DNA from: an uncultured Mucilaginibacter sp. | GTDB taxonomy: Bacteria; Bacteroidota; Bacteroidia; Sphingobacteriales; Sphingobacteriaceae | NCBI GenBank assembly: GCA_903864275.1 | Contig: CAIPFE010000060.1 | Location: 62,001 to 126,000, forward strand | DNA: 64,000 nt | Direction of reading: 5' to 3' | Shown: positions 25,736 through 34,414 of the stretch, piece after piece | Layout of the letters: each line of letters opens with the position of its first letter | How positions within the stretch are numbered: the first letter of the stretch is position 1 | Program-made: the position numbers and the translations under genes | Notes under the pieces: model-generated | The model's database searches: none | Seen by the model: the letters and a program-made list of their open reading frames with translations, nothing else | Told to the model about the DNA's origin: nothing

Positions 25736-28553
25736 CAGTTATTGTTTTTTTGATAGCAGTTAACTCTTCCCCTAATTCTTTACAGGCCTGCCCGCACACT
25801 TTTTCCAGCTGCAAAACCGCCTCATGTATTTCCAGGCTGTTTAACAGGCCGTCATTTATGCCGGTGTTTGCCTGTCCACCTCCGTCATTCACATCCATTT
25901 CAATCCGGGCGGACGTGCGGGCGGATTCCTGAACTTTTTTTGCCAGGTCTTCAAAATCTGTACTAATGCCCATTATTGAAAATGAAGGGATCATTTTATG
26001 TACCGATGATTGCAATAAATTCCAATTTTTATCCCGCAGGCCTTGTTTCATTGTACTAACTAAAGCGGGCGTTTGTTCCAAATAAAGCGAGATCATTTCA
26101 ATCATTAATTTTGGATTAGATTTAGTCCGGAGTAACAAATAATCCAGGTTAATGTATTTTACCGCTGCCACCTGCGCGCCTGCAGGTATTCCGAAGGGGC
26201 TATCGGGAGAGGCAACCTCGGTGTATCCGTCAACCCCGGCCGATTGCGGTGTGGTTTTCTTAACAAATTCAACTATTTTACTATACAATAATCGTTCGTC
26301 AACCGGCTTCGCGATATAATCATTCATGCCAACGGCCTTGCATTTTGCTAAATCAACTGTTGTTACATCGGCAGTTAACGCGATAATAGGGATTTTAGAA
26401 TTCATTATGTCGCGAATATATTCTGTAGCTTCAAACCCATTCATTTCAGGCATCTGCAAATCCATCAAAATAATATCATAAGGTTTGGCCGATCCGGCGT
26501 TTATTTCGGATAACTTTTCAATGGCCACCCTTCCGTTTGGGGCAATATCGCATTCAAACCCAAAATCATCTAAAAAAGTCCTCATTAGTAATTGGTTAAG
26601 GGCAATGTCTTCCACCACCAATACTTTCAGGTTTTTAATTTCCGTATCCAATTCCACTATTCCCCGTTCCGCTTCCGCTTCCGCTTTTGTTTTTTGAAAA
26701 TTTAATACAAAACTAAAAGTGGAGCCTTCATCAATTTTGCTTTTTACACTAACTGTTCCCCCCTGTTGTTCAACCAATTGTTTAACAATAGCAAGGCCTA
26801 AGCCGGTTCCGCCAAACAACCTGGAGGTGCCGCTGGATGCCTGCTGAAAATTTTCAAATATCCGGTCAAGTGTGCTTTCCTCTATGCCAATCCCCGTATC
26901 TGTTACCGCAAACTTAATGCTTACACTATCCTGGTCTTTATTCTCCATCTGGCGCACGCTAACTGTAATTATTCCATTTGTAGTAAACTTTACCGCGTTG
27001 CTCACCAGGTTTAAAATAATCTGGTGCAGCCTAACCGGATCGCCAACTAAAACCTCCGGAATATTGCTGTCATATTCTTTAACCAGCTTTAAATTCTTTT
27101 CCTGAATTTTTGTTTCAAACAAGTGAAGCATGGACGAAATGGATGCAGCAAGCTTAAAAGGTGTTTTTTCAAACGACATTTTTCCTGCTTCTACTTTTGC
27201 CAGGTCGAGTATGTCATTTATCAGCACGATCAGTGCATCGCCGCTGATCTTTATCGCAGTTAAATATTCTTCCTGTTTTGCAGATAAAGCAGTTTTAAGC
27301 ATCACCTTTGTAAAACCAATGATCGCATTCATTGGCGTGCGAATTTCATGGCTCATGTTCGACAAAAACTGCTGTTTCGCTTTCACTGCCTCTTCGGCTA
27401 TTTGTGTGGCGCTTTCGGCCTTGCTTTTCGCTTCTTCAAGTTCCTTATTAGCAATTTCCCTTTTTTCTTTCTCTTTGTTTTGAAAATCAAGTTCAATATC
27501 AGCAATAACTAATTCTGCCGCCCTTTTTTCTTTCTCGCCTGTTTGAAATAAAAGTTCTTCGTTAGCGATGAACAGCTCAGCCGCCCGTTTTTCTTTCTCA
27601 TCATTTTGAAAGGCAAGCTCTTTGTTAGCAATGATCAGTTCATTTGCCCGTTTTTCTTTCTCATCATTTTGAAAAGCAAGTTCTTTGTTGGCAATGATCA
27701 GTTCATTCGCCCGTTTTTCCTTCTCGTTGTTCTGGAAGGCAAGTTCCTTGTTAGCGATGCTTAATTCTTCGGCACGCTTTTCTTTCTCATCATTTTGGAA
27801 GGCAAGTTCTTTGTTGGCAATGATCAGCTCTGCCGCCCGTTTTTCTTTCTCATCGTTTTGAAATACAAGTTCTTTGTTGGCAATTATCAATTCTGCTGCC
27901 CGCTTTTCTTTTTCTTCGTTCTGAAATATGAGTTCCTTGTTAGCTATACTAAACTCTGCCGCCCTTTTTTCCTTTTCATCATTTTGAAACACGAGTTCTT
28001 CGTTTGCAATGATCAGTTCGGCCGCCCGCTTTTCTTTTTCTTCATCCTGGAAGGCAAGTTCAAGATTAGCAATGCCCAACTCTAATGCCCTTTTTTCTTT
28101 TTCATCGTTTTGAAACACAAGTTCAAGGTTAGCAATGATCAGTTCTGCTGCCCTTTTTTCTTTTTCTTCGTCCTGAAAGGCGAGTTCTATGTTAGCAATG
28201 CCTAACTCTGCAGCCCGTTTGCCTTTCTCTTTATCTTGAAAAGCAAGCTCGATGTTGGCTATCATCAACTCATCTGCCCTTTTTTCCTTCTCTTCATCCT
28301 GGAAAGCGAGTTCTTTATTGGCAATGCCCAGTTCCGCCGCCCGTTTGCCTTTCTCTTCGTCCTGAAATACAAGTTCTTTGTTAGCAATACCCAGTTCGGC
28401 AGCCCGTTTGCCTTTTTCCTCTTTTTGAAAGGCAAGCTCCTCGCGGGCAATAACCAGTTCTGCAGCCAGTTTTTCCCGCTCTTCTTTTTGAAAAGCAAGT
28501 TCTTTAAGCGCAATGATTAACGCTTCCCCCACCGATTTTTTAATTTTTGCCAT
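25719..28553 (-). CDS. Hybrid histidine kinase with long 21-residue repeat coiled coil
   Basis: A 944-residue cytoplasmic protein with no membrane span and no recognisable sensor domain. Residues 17-369 are sixteen full and one shortened copy of a 21-residue repeat (consensus KELAFQNDEKEKRAAELIIAN), equal to three heptads, then a short linker helix. The kinase follows: HisKA with His402 in SNMSHEIRTP, ATPase boxes DTGIGIEES and GGTGLGLAI, a receiver with Asp698 in ILMDLQMPEMNG, and an HPt domain with His852 in SSVHKMIPS. It is thus a complete phosphorelay. The repeat may position the kinase or bind partners; its role is not known. Confidence 0.92.
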   Translation of the reverse strand: MAKIKKSVGEALIIALKELAFQKEEREKLAAELVIAREELAFQKEEKGKRAAELGIANKELVFQDEEKGKRAAELGIANKELAFQDEEKEKRADELMIANIELAFQDKEKGKRAAELGIANIELAFQDEEKEKRAAELIIANLELVFQNDEKEKRALELGIANLELAFQDEEKEKRAAELIIANEELVFQNDEKEKRAAEFSIANKELIFQNEEKEKRAAELIIANKELVFQNDEKEKRAAELIIANKELAFQNDEKEKRAEELSIANKELAFQNNEKEKRANELIIANKELAFQNDEKEKRANELIIANKELAFQNDEKEKRAAELFIANEELLFQTGEKEKRAAELVIADIELDFQNKEKEKREIANKELEEAKSKAESATQIAEEAVKAKQQFLSNMSHEIRTPMNAIIGFTKVMLKTALSAKQEEYLTAIKISGDALIVLINDILDLAKVEAGKMSFEKTPFKLAASISSMLHLFETKIQEKNLKLVKEYDSNIPEVLVGDPVRLHQIILNLVSNAVKFTTNGIITVSVRQMENKDQDSVSIKFAVTDTGIGIEESTLDRIFENFQQASSGTSRLFGGTGLGLAIVKQLVEQQGGTVSVKSKIDEGSTFSFVLNFQKTKAEAEAERGIVELDTEIKNLKVLVVEDIALNQLLMRTFLDDFGFECDIAPNGRVAIEKLSEINAGSAKPYDIILMDLQMPEMNGFEATEYIRDIMNSKIPIIALTADVTTVDLAKCKAVGMNDYIAKPVDERLLYSKIVEFVKKTTPQSAGVDGYTEVASPDSPFGIPAGAQVAAVKYINLDYLLLRTKSNPKLMIEMISLYLEQTPALVSTMKQGLRDKNWNLLQSSVHKMIPSFSIMGISTDFEDLAKKVQESARTSARIEMDVNDGGGQANTGINDGLLNSLEIHEAVLQLEKVCGQACKELGEELTAIKKTITDETQK
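27447..28505 (-). repeat. 63-bp tandem repeat array coding for the kinase coiled coil
   Basis: About 16.8 copies of a 63-bp unit lie head to tail. Copies differ by scattered substitutions, with the most alike in the second half of the protein region. The last copy has lost four codons. Because 63 is a multiple of both 3 and 21, copy loss or gain keeps frame and heptad phase. Confidence 0.9.
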
Positions 28554-28725
28554 AATCTATCCCGAAATCTGTCGTTCTTTTTTTAAACGCATCCCTTTAT
28601 GAAAAATCTTGTGAAGGACTTTTCCGAAAGGCATACATGAGTTTTAGCAATTGTACCCCTGTTTCTTTTCTGCTTTATTTCCGGGACGCTCTGCAAAAAC
28701 TGCTTTTAAGCTGCCGGTAATTTAT

Positions 28726-29349
28726 TTAATGTGTTATACCAGGCTCCGGGAGCCCGTTTGGAAAAATGGTTATAACAGGTTCCCGGTACCCGATTTCTTC
28801 AATCGGGCTTCGCCTTTTCACCTTTAATTGTTTAAAGTGCGAAGGTGATAGCCCGGTAACTTTTTTAAATTGATTTGATAAATGGGCCACACTATTGTAG
28901 TTCATTTTCCATGCAATTTCCGTAATGTTCAGCTCATCATAAATGATCAGCTCCTTTATCCGTTCAATTTTATGCGAGATGATAAATTGCTCGATAGTAG
29001 TTCCCTGCACTTCGGAAAATAAATTGGCCAGGTAGGTATAATCGTGGTTTAGTTTGCCGCTTAAATAATCGGAAAAATTTATTTTGATCAATTCGTTTTT
29101 ATGATGGACCATTTCAACGATCGTATTTTTTATTTTTTCAATCAATACCGATCTTTTATCGTCCATTAATTCAAGTCCTGAATTGAGTAAAGCAATTTTT
29201 ACCTGCTCCCGCTGTTCCCCAAAAATGTTTTCCATTATTTCTACCTCGCCCAACTCTACCATTATAAAATGAAGCCCGAGTTTTTGCAGTTCTTGCTTTA
29301 CTATCATCTTGCAGCGGGAGGAAACCATGTTCTTTATATATAACTTCAT
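28726..29349 (-). CDS. AraC-type helix-turn-helix regulator
   Basis: A 207-residue protein. The N-terminus (KNMVSSRCKMIVKQELQKLG) resembles a small ferredoxin-like domain common in this Bacteroidota subfamily, with one cysteine left where metal-binding domains have a pair. The C-terminal half is an AraC HTH (GTTIEQFIISHKIERIKELI, ELNITEIAWKMNYNSVAHLS, LSPSHFKQLK). It lies 173 bases upstream of the hybrid kinase on the same strand and might share its promoter or control it. The effector is unknown. Confidence 0.85.
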   Translation of the reverse strand: MKLYIKNMVSSRCKMIVKQELQKLGLHFIMVELGEVEIMENIFGEQREQVKIALLNSGLELMDDKRSVLIEKIKNTIVEMVHHKNELIKINFSDYLSGKLNHDYTYLANLFSEVQGTTIEQFIISHKIERIKELIIYDELNITEIAWKMNYNSVAHLSNQFKKVTGLSPSHFKQLKVKRRSPIEEIGYREPVITIFPNGLPEPGITH

Positions 29350-29639
29350 TTATTTAAATGATTACCTTTTCGATGTTTATGAAATTGCGCTGAAAAATTT
29401 GAAGTTTTTATGTTGTGTAATATAGTCTAAATATATTAGCATCAGGCAGAGGCTTAAATTTAGATTTGGATATACCCCTCATTAAGGACGTTCAATTTTT
29501 GAATATGCTGTTTAAAAAACAGGTAACTGAGTTGTGGGCTTCAGAACCCAATGCGTAATTAGGAATGCTTATAGATGTTTTGATAAGCAGCAATTAACAA
29601 CGTATTTTTAAAGCAAAAAAGTTTATATCCCCAACGCAA

Positions 29640-30464
29640 ATGGAAAAGAAACAAGCCTACACATTTACCAGCGCTGATGCCGAAAATTACGATTTTTACC
29701 TGGGCCCGGTAATTTTTGAACCTTATGCCAGATACCTGGCAGCCCATATTGATGCGGCCGGGCTTTCGGCAGTACTGGAACTGGCCTGTGGCACCGGTCG
29801 CCTTACCCGCCACCTGCGCAAGGCGCTCGATGCAGACGTTGCGCTTTGGGCCACAGATGTGAGCAGCGATATGCTCGCCATTGCCAAACGCGAACTGAGC
29901 GAAGACGGCATAAATTTTAAGGCGGAAGACATTCAGCACCTTTCCTTTCCTGATAATACTTTCGATCTGGCCGTATGCCAGTTCGGGATGATGTTTTTGC
30001 CCGACAAGCAGCAGGGCTTTGATGAAATATACCGCGTGTTAAAGCCTGGCGGCAAACTGGTATGCCTTACCTGGGACAGCACCCTAAATAACCCGCTTTA
30101 TAAGTTACTGATCAATGAACTGATAGTGCCCTGTTTTGATGGTGAGGATACCGCGCGTTTTTTTACCCCCTTTTCGCTGCATGACCCGCAACAACTGACC
30201 GGTTGGATGGGGAATGCCGGGTTTAAAAATGTGGCTGTTAATACGGTGATGCTGCCGTCGGGCATCACTTCAGCTGTGCGCCTGGAAACCGCGATATTCC
30301 GGAAACATCCGCTTGGCCAGGCCGTGCTCGACAAAAGTGAGGCAGCGTTTGAGGATGTAGCACAAAAATTTAAAGCAGGGATACTTGAACGATGGGGAGA
30401 CGGGGATATATCGTACCCGACGTCGGCATTGCTGACATTGGGGACGAAGCCGGTTGCCGGATAA
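29640..30464 (+). CDS. Class I SAM-dependent methyltransferase
   Basis: A 274-residue protein of the UbiE/COQ5-like group. The SAM-binding motif I is VLELACGTGRLTRHL, motif II is FDLAVCQFGMMF, and motif III is VLKPGGKLVCLTW. The substrate is not apparent; the mid and C-terminal parts carry no recognised acceptor signature. No signal peptide is present. It stands alone between regulatory genes and a repeat-rich gap. Its start ATG at 29640 is well placed. Confidence 0.88.
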   Translation: MEKKQAYTFTSADAENYDFYLGPVIFEPYARYLAAHIDAAGLSAVLELACGTGRLTRHLRKALDADVALWATDVSSDMLAIAKRELSEDGINFKAEDIQHLSFPDNTFDLAVCQFGMMFLPDKQQGFDEIYRVLKPGGKLVCLTWDSTLNNPLYKLLINELIVPCFDGEDTARFFTPFSLHDPQQLTGWMGNAGFKNVAVNTVMLPSGITSAVRLETAIFRKHPLGQAVLDKSEAAFEDVAQKFKAGILERWGDGDISYPTSALLTLGTKPVAG

Positions 30465-30508
30465 ATGAGATTTTTAATATTTGTAAAAATCAACTAATTG
30501 ATTTTCAG

Positions 30509-30880
30509 GCGTTCACGCATTTTTATTTTTGTGTTCGTGCGAAGTGAACGCGAACATGAACGCTTTTTCCCTCTGTTATGCCGTCCCCGCAGGATCTCTC
30601 CAATGCCTTTTTTACCCTCTTTTTTGCTCGCAAAAGAGAGGGTGGTCGAGCGAAGCAAAGACCGGGTGAGTAAACTACCGAAGCGAAGTTAGCGCAAATG
30701 CATGGTGCATAGTTGACTCACCCCGAATGCGCTTCGCTATTCGACCCTCTCTCCGGCAAGCCGGAAAGAGGGTGAAAACTGTCAACTCATTTCAGGTTTA
30801 ATCATTAAAAGTGTCAACTTTTTTCAGGGTTAGACAAAAAATGCCTGTGTTGTGGCGAAATGAACATGAACGCTTTTCCG
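30509..30880. repeat. Composite palindromic element in a gene-free gap
   Basis: This gap holds no gene but much structure. Hairpins with ACCCTCT/AGAGGGT arms lie at 30614-30643 and 30744-30773. The DNA between them forms a long imperfect inverted repeat (GGTCGAGCGAAGC... against ...GCTTCGC...TCGACC; GGGTGAGT against ACTCACCC). Two 21-base direct repeats, each starting TGTCAACT and containing TTTCAGG, lie at 30780-30800 and 30812-30832 and look like insertion sequence ends. A 16-base direct repeat GAACATGAACGCTTTT flanks the whole set at 30552-30567 and 30862-30877. A GCGTTCAC/GTGAACGC inverted pair lies at 30509-30516 and 30544-30551. Confidence 0.7.
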
Positions 30881-30883
30881 CCT

Positions 30884-31657
30884 CTAAAAAGCCAGCGCAA
30901 CCCCGCTTTTTAAACCCTCTTCATATTTTTCCTTATCAAATTTATAAAGGAAGGGGGACCGGTGTGCGCCGATCTTTTTCGTCTCGTTTAATTTGATGAT
31001 GATGCCGGTTGCCATTAAACGCTTGGAGAAGTTTCGGTCGTCAAGCGATTTTCCGAGGATGGTTTCGTAAAGGCTATGGATCTCGGGCAGGGTGAATTTT
31101 TCTTCCAGCAATTCGTAACCGATGGGATAATGGGCAATATGCAGGCGCAGGGCTTTCAGCGCTTCGGCCACGATCATTGCATGGTCAAACATCATCGGCG
31201 GCAGTTCGCTCACAGGCCACCACTGGCAGTCGGCCTCCAGCTCCCCTTTCGTGGGCGCTACTTTCGAAAATTCCGTCAACGTGTAAAACGCTACCGAAAC
31301 AAAATAATCAAATATCCAGGAGTCTTCGGGCACGTCAACACCGGTCATTTCTTTTAAATGAGCTGCGGTTAAACCGCCGTCCTTACCACGGGTTGGCGTC
31401 CCGAATGAGCGGAATTGCTGGAAAAAGAGGCCTGCTAAGCCGGTCCGCTGGAAGGCGATCCTGCTGGCGGCTTCGTCGATGGATTCTGTTCTTTTTATAT
31501 AGCCGCCGGTAACAGTCCATTTATCCAGCGGAATGGGTTGCTGCAGCAATACCTTCAGTTCCTTTTCGTGGTAACCGAAAATTACATTGTCCACCGCAAC
31601 ATTGCGAAGGAATTGATTGTTATTATTAAAAAATTCATTGATATCCTCATTTTCCAT
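30884..31657 (-). CDS. NUDIX-domain transcriptional regulator (NrtR/AraR-like)
   Basis: A 257-residue protein. The N-terminal half is a NUDIX fold (FLRNVAVDNVIFGYHEKEL, then WTVTGGYIKRTESIDEAA). The catalytic NUDIX box REXXEE is not conserved (it reads AASRIAFQRTG), as expected for sensor versions that bind ADP-ribose or sugars. The C-terminal half has a winged helix (TLPEIHSLYETILGKSLDDR, NFSKRLMATGII). In Bacteroidota such proteins often control sugar-use genes. It is divergent from the first GH2 gene, and paired inverted repeats lie in the shared promoter. Confidence 0.85.
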   Translation of the reverse strand: MENEDINEFFNNNNQFLRNVAVDNVIFGYHEKELKVLLQQPIPLDKWTVTGGYIKRTESIDEAASRIAFQRTGLAGLFFQQFRSFGTPTRGKDGGLTAAHLKEMTGVDVPEDSWIFDYFVSVAFYTLTEFSKVAPTKGELEADCQWWPVSELPPMMFDHAMIVAEALKALRLHIAHYPIGYELLEEKFTLPEIHSLYETILGKSLDDRNFSKRLMATGIIIKLNETKKIGAHRSPFLYKFDKEKYEEGLKSGVALAF

Positions 31658-31694
31658 AAGCCAGTTCTTTGCCTGTCAAAGATAATAAAAATTC

Positions 31695-31717
31695 CATTAC
31701 GTAAAAAATACGTATTA
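31695..31717. promoter_or_regulatory. Operator copy A before the first GH2 gene
   Basis: CATTACGT, seven bases, ACGTATTA; six of eight positions of the second arm fit a perfect inverted repeat. It sits just upstream of the -33 TTTG of the GH2 promoter and about 40 bases from the regulator's start, so it could serve both genes. Its sequence and the next dozen bases match copy B at 34286. Confidence 0.65.
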
Positions 31718-31719
31718 AA

Positions 31720-31751
31720 TTTGGAATTATAAAATTAATGCCATACTTTTA
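31720..31751 (+). promoter_or_regulatory. Promoter of the first GH2 gene
   Basis: TTTG at 31720-31723, a 20-base spacer, then TACTTTTA at 31744-31751, which misses the TAnnTTTG consensus only in the last base. The same arrangement, with the same spacer, appears before the gene at 34415. Confidence 0.6.
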
Positions 31752-31771
31752 TTCCGTAAAATAAACGGAAT
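31751..31771. promoter_or_regulatory. Operator copy C overlapping the GH2 transcription start
   Basis: A perfect inverted repeat, ATTCCGT, seven bases, ACGGAAT. It begins at the end of the -7 box and covers the expected start site, ending eight bases before the chosen ATG. A repressor here would block initiation. Its centre is 55 bases from that of copy A. Confidence 0.65.
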
Positions 31772-31778
31772 GAATTTT

Positions 31779-34262
31779 ATGAAGCAGTTAGTCATTATAA
31801 TGGTCCTTGTTTTTTTGGTATTGTCAATTGGCAAAGTCAATGCCCAGGATTCCCGCACAATATCATTCGATAAAAACTGGCGCTTTAAAAAAGACAGTCT
31901 CGTGGGAGCAGAAAGTCCAGCGTATAACGATTCGGGCTGGCGGACTTTGAACCTTCCACATGATTGGAGCATAGAAGATTTGCCCAACCAGGTAGCTGAC
32001 AGCGTTTCAGGCCCTTTTTCTAAAGCTGCTATATCAGGAAGGGACGGTGGATTCACAATAGGGGGCACCGCTTGGTACCGCAAGCATTTTAATTTACCAA
32101 TGAGCGCTAGAGGCAAAGATGTCTATCTCCAGTTTGATGGTGTTTACAGAAATTCAGATGTATGGATTAACGGGCATCATCTTGGTTTTCATCCATATGG
32201 CTATACATCTTTTTATTATAATTTGTCACCCTTCTTGTTGCTGAATAAAGATAATGTCATAGCAGTACGGGTAATTAATGAAGGGGTTAATAATCGATGG
32301 TATTCCGGCTCTGGTATTTACAGACATGTGTGGCTTACTACCGTTAACCCTTTACATATTGCAACCTGGGGAACTTCGGTTACCACCCCGCTAGTTTCAA
32401 ATTCTAAGGCAAGTGTATCTGTGTCCACATCTATAGCAAATTCGAAAGAGGGCGGTTCTTTTAAAGTCCTTACAGAAATTTACAATCCTTTGGGATTAGT
32501 AGTTGGTAAAAACCTGCAAAATATTGCGAATTCCAAAGATAGTTTAATACATGTTGATCAAATGATGAATGTGGTCAATCCAAAACTATGGTCGGTTGAA
32601 AACCCCAGACTGTACATTGCAAAAACGACAATATTAAAATCTAATAAAATCATTGACGTAAACTCAACATATTTCGGCATTCGCAGCATTCGCTTCGATT
32701 CCAAAACGGGATTTTTATTAAACGGCATATCGACGAAACTTCATGGCGGATGTATTCACCATGACAATGGGCCCCTTGGCGCCGCCGCAATTGACAGGGC
32801 TGAAGAACGGAAAATTGAACTGCTGAAGCAGCAGGGCTATAATGCCATTCGTTTAAGCCACAACCCTCCATCCCCACAGTTATTGAATGCTTGCGACCGT
32901 TTGGGCATGCTTGTTATCGATGAAGCCTTTGATATGTGGGAACAACCAAAGACACCGCAGGATTATCATCTTTATTTTGACCGATGGAGTGAAAGAGACA
33001 TAACCTCGATGGTCCTGCGGGATCGAAACCATCCAAGTATAATTATGTGGAGTATTGGTAATGAGATACCGGAGGTAATTGATTCTTCAGGTTACGCTAT
33101 TGGAAAACGCCTGTCAGAAAGTGTTCATAATATTGATGATACAAGACCTGTAACAATGGCGATACCACTTTTTGCTACACTAGGTAAAAAGGGTAAAACC
33201 TGGGACAACACGGCACCTGCATTTGCAAACCTTGATGTCAGCGGCTATAATTATGCTTATTTGAAATATGAAAGCGATCACGAGAAATTTCCAGACAGAG
33301 TGATGTATGCTTCAGAATATTTCCCAATTATGGGAATAGGAAACTGGCAAAAAGTGGAAAAGTTGCCTTACGTTATCGGAACATTCAGCTGGACCGCAAT
33401 GGATTACCTTGGCGAAGCAGGAATAGGTGTCGCAAGGCTTTTAAAAAAGTCTGAAAACAACAACAGAAGTTCCAGCCCAATTGGGGATGCTTCTATAACC
33501 AACTTATTTCTTAACCCTTTTTGGCCGGTTTTTACCGCTTACACCGGGGAGTTAGATATGATTGGTGACAAAAAGGTAAACTCCTATTATTTGGACGTGG
33601 TTTGGAAACGAAGTATAGTTGAAATGCTGGTCCATACACCTATCCCCGATGGTTATCAAGAACAGAGCTTTTATTATAATTTTCCAATTCAATCGAAAAG
33701 CTGGACTTTTCCTGGAAATGAAGGCAAAAAAATGCAGGTTTATATATATTCAAGGGCCGAAAAAGTAAAACTTGAATTAAATGGTAAAAAGATTGGCGAA
33801 CAAGCAATTGATCCCGATAAAATTACTGCCCGTTTTGATGTTCCATATGAACCAGGGCTATTAATTGCAAAAAGTTACCGTGGTGATAAATTAACGGGAA
33901 CCGATACACTTCGCACTACCGGAAAACCATTCGCCCTACGTTTAATTGCTGACAGGGCAACTATAAAAGCCGATAGAAATGATTTATCGTATGTAAAAGC
34001 AGAAGTTGTCGACGAAAATGGCTTGATTGTACCTTATGTAGATAATATAGTGGTTAAATACTACTTACAAGGCACTGGAGAAATTGCCGGGGTAGCAAAT
34101 GGAAATCCATACGATGCTACAAGTTTTCAAAAACATGAAAAGAAAGTTTTCCATGGGAAGGGTTTAGTTATTGTAAGGCCGACCGGAGGGAAAGGAGTAG
34201 CCACTTTAACAGCAACCGCGAAAGGTTTAAAAGGGAGTACTATACAAATAACTATAAAATAA
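31779..34262 (+). CDS. GH2 family glycoside hydrolase (beta-galactosidase-like, DUF4982)
   Basis: An 827-residue protein from the ATG at 31779 (an ATG three codons earlier falls in the operator). A signal peptide ends NAQ. It has a sugar-binding domain (SFDKNWRFKKDS, LPHDWSIEDLP, GGTAWYRKHF), an immunoglobulin-like domain, and the TIM barrel with acid/base Glu429 in SIGNE and probable nucleophile Glu513 in YASEYFP. The C-terminal region has DUF4982 and Ig-like parts. Exported GH2 enzymes of this type remove beta-linked galactose or related sugars. It shares about half its residues with the GH2 at 44022 and is more A+T-rich. Confidence 0.92.
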   Translation: MKQLVIIMVLVFLVLSIGKVNAQDSRTISFDKNWRFKKDSLVGAESPAYNDSGWRTLNLPHDWSIEDLPNQVADSVSGPFSKAAISGRDGGFTIGGTAWYRKHFNLPMSARGKDVYLQFDGVYRNSDVWINGHHLGFHPYGYTSFYYNLSPFLLLNKDNVIAVRVINEGVNNRWYSGSGIYRHVWLTTVNPLHIATWGTSVTTPLVSNSKASVSVSTSIANSKEGGSFKVLTEIYNPLGLVVGKNLQNIANSKDSLIHVDQMMNVVNPKLWSVENPRLYIAKTTILKSNKIIDVNSTYFGIRSIRFDSKTGFLLNGISTKLHGGCIHHDNGPLGAAAIDRAEERKIELLKQQGYNAIRLSHNPPSPQLLNACDRLGMLVIDEAFDMWEQPKTPQDYHLYFDRWSERDITSMVLRDRNHPSIIMWSIGNEIPEVIDSSGYAIGKRLSESVHNIDDTRPVTMAIPLFATLGKKGKTWDNTAPAFANLDVSGYNYAYLKYESDHEKFPDRVMYASEYFPIMGIGNWQKVEKLPYVIGTFSWTAMDYLGEAGIGVARLLKKSENNNRSSSPIGDASITNLFLNPFWPVFTAYTGELDMIGDKKVNSYYLDVVWKRSIVEMLVHTPIPDGYQEQSFYYNFPIQSKSWTFPGNEGKKMQVYIYSRAEKVKLELNGKKIGEQAIDPDKITARFDVPYEPGLLIAKSYRGDKLTGTDTLRTTGKPFALRLIADRATIKADRNDLSYVKAEVVDENGLIVPYVDNIVVKYYLQGTGEIAGVANGNPYDATSFQKHEKKVFHGKGLVIVRPTGGKGVATLTATAKGLKGSTIQITIK

Positions 34263-34285
34263 GTGCAAATTTGATGGACCTGATC

Positions 34286-34308
34286 CATTGCGTAAAAAAG
34301 ACGCAATG
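34286..34308. promoter_or_regulatory. Operator copy B before the GH3 gene run
   Basis: CATTGCGT, seven bases, ACGCAATG: a perfect inverted repeat with 8-bp arms. It is followed by AAATTTGGAATTA exactly as copy A is. It lies in the 150-base gap after the first GH2. Confidence 0.7.
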
Positions 34309-34311
34309 AAA

Positions 34312-34343
34312 TTTGGAATTAGCGTGTAACAACAATACCTTTA
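34312..34343 (+). promoter_or_regulatory. Promoter before the small secreted protein and GH3 genes
   Basis: TTTG at 34312-34315, a 20-base spacer, then TACCTTTA at 34336-34343. It matches the first GH2 promoter in spacer and in the final base of the -7 box. Confidence 0.6.
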
Positions 34344-34364
34344 ATCCGTCAAAGATACGTAATG
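34342..34364. promoter_or_regulatory. Operator copy D overlapping the transcription start
   Basis: TAATCCGT, seven bases, ACGTAATG. One arm position differs from the ATTnCGT form. Its centre is 56 bases from that of copy B, the same as the A to C distance. It begins at the -7 box. Confidence 0.55.
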
Positions 34365-34414
34365 GACTCTTTGCCCCAATTAATCAAATAAATAACAACT
34401 AAAAACAAACCAAA

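Noticed and set aside
27795..28520. Antisense frames in the 63-bp repeats, and a CRISPR-like look of the array
   Set aside because: The antisense frames mirror the repeat. The units are contiguous with no spacers and clearly code for a heptad coiled coil.
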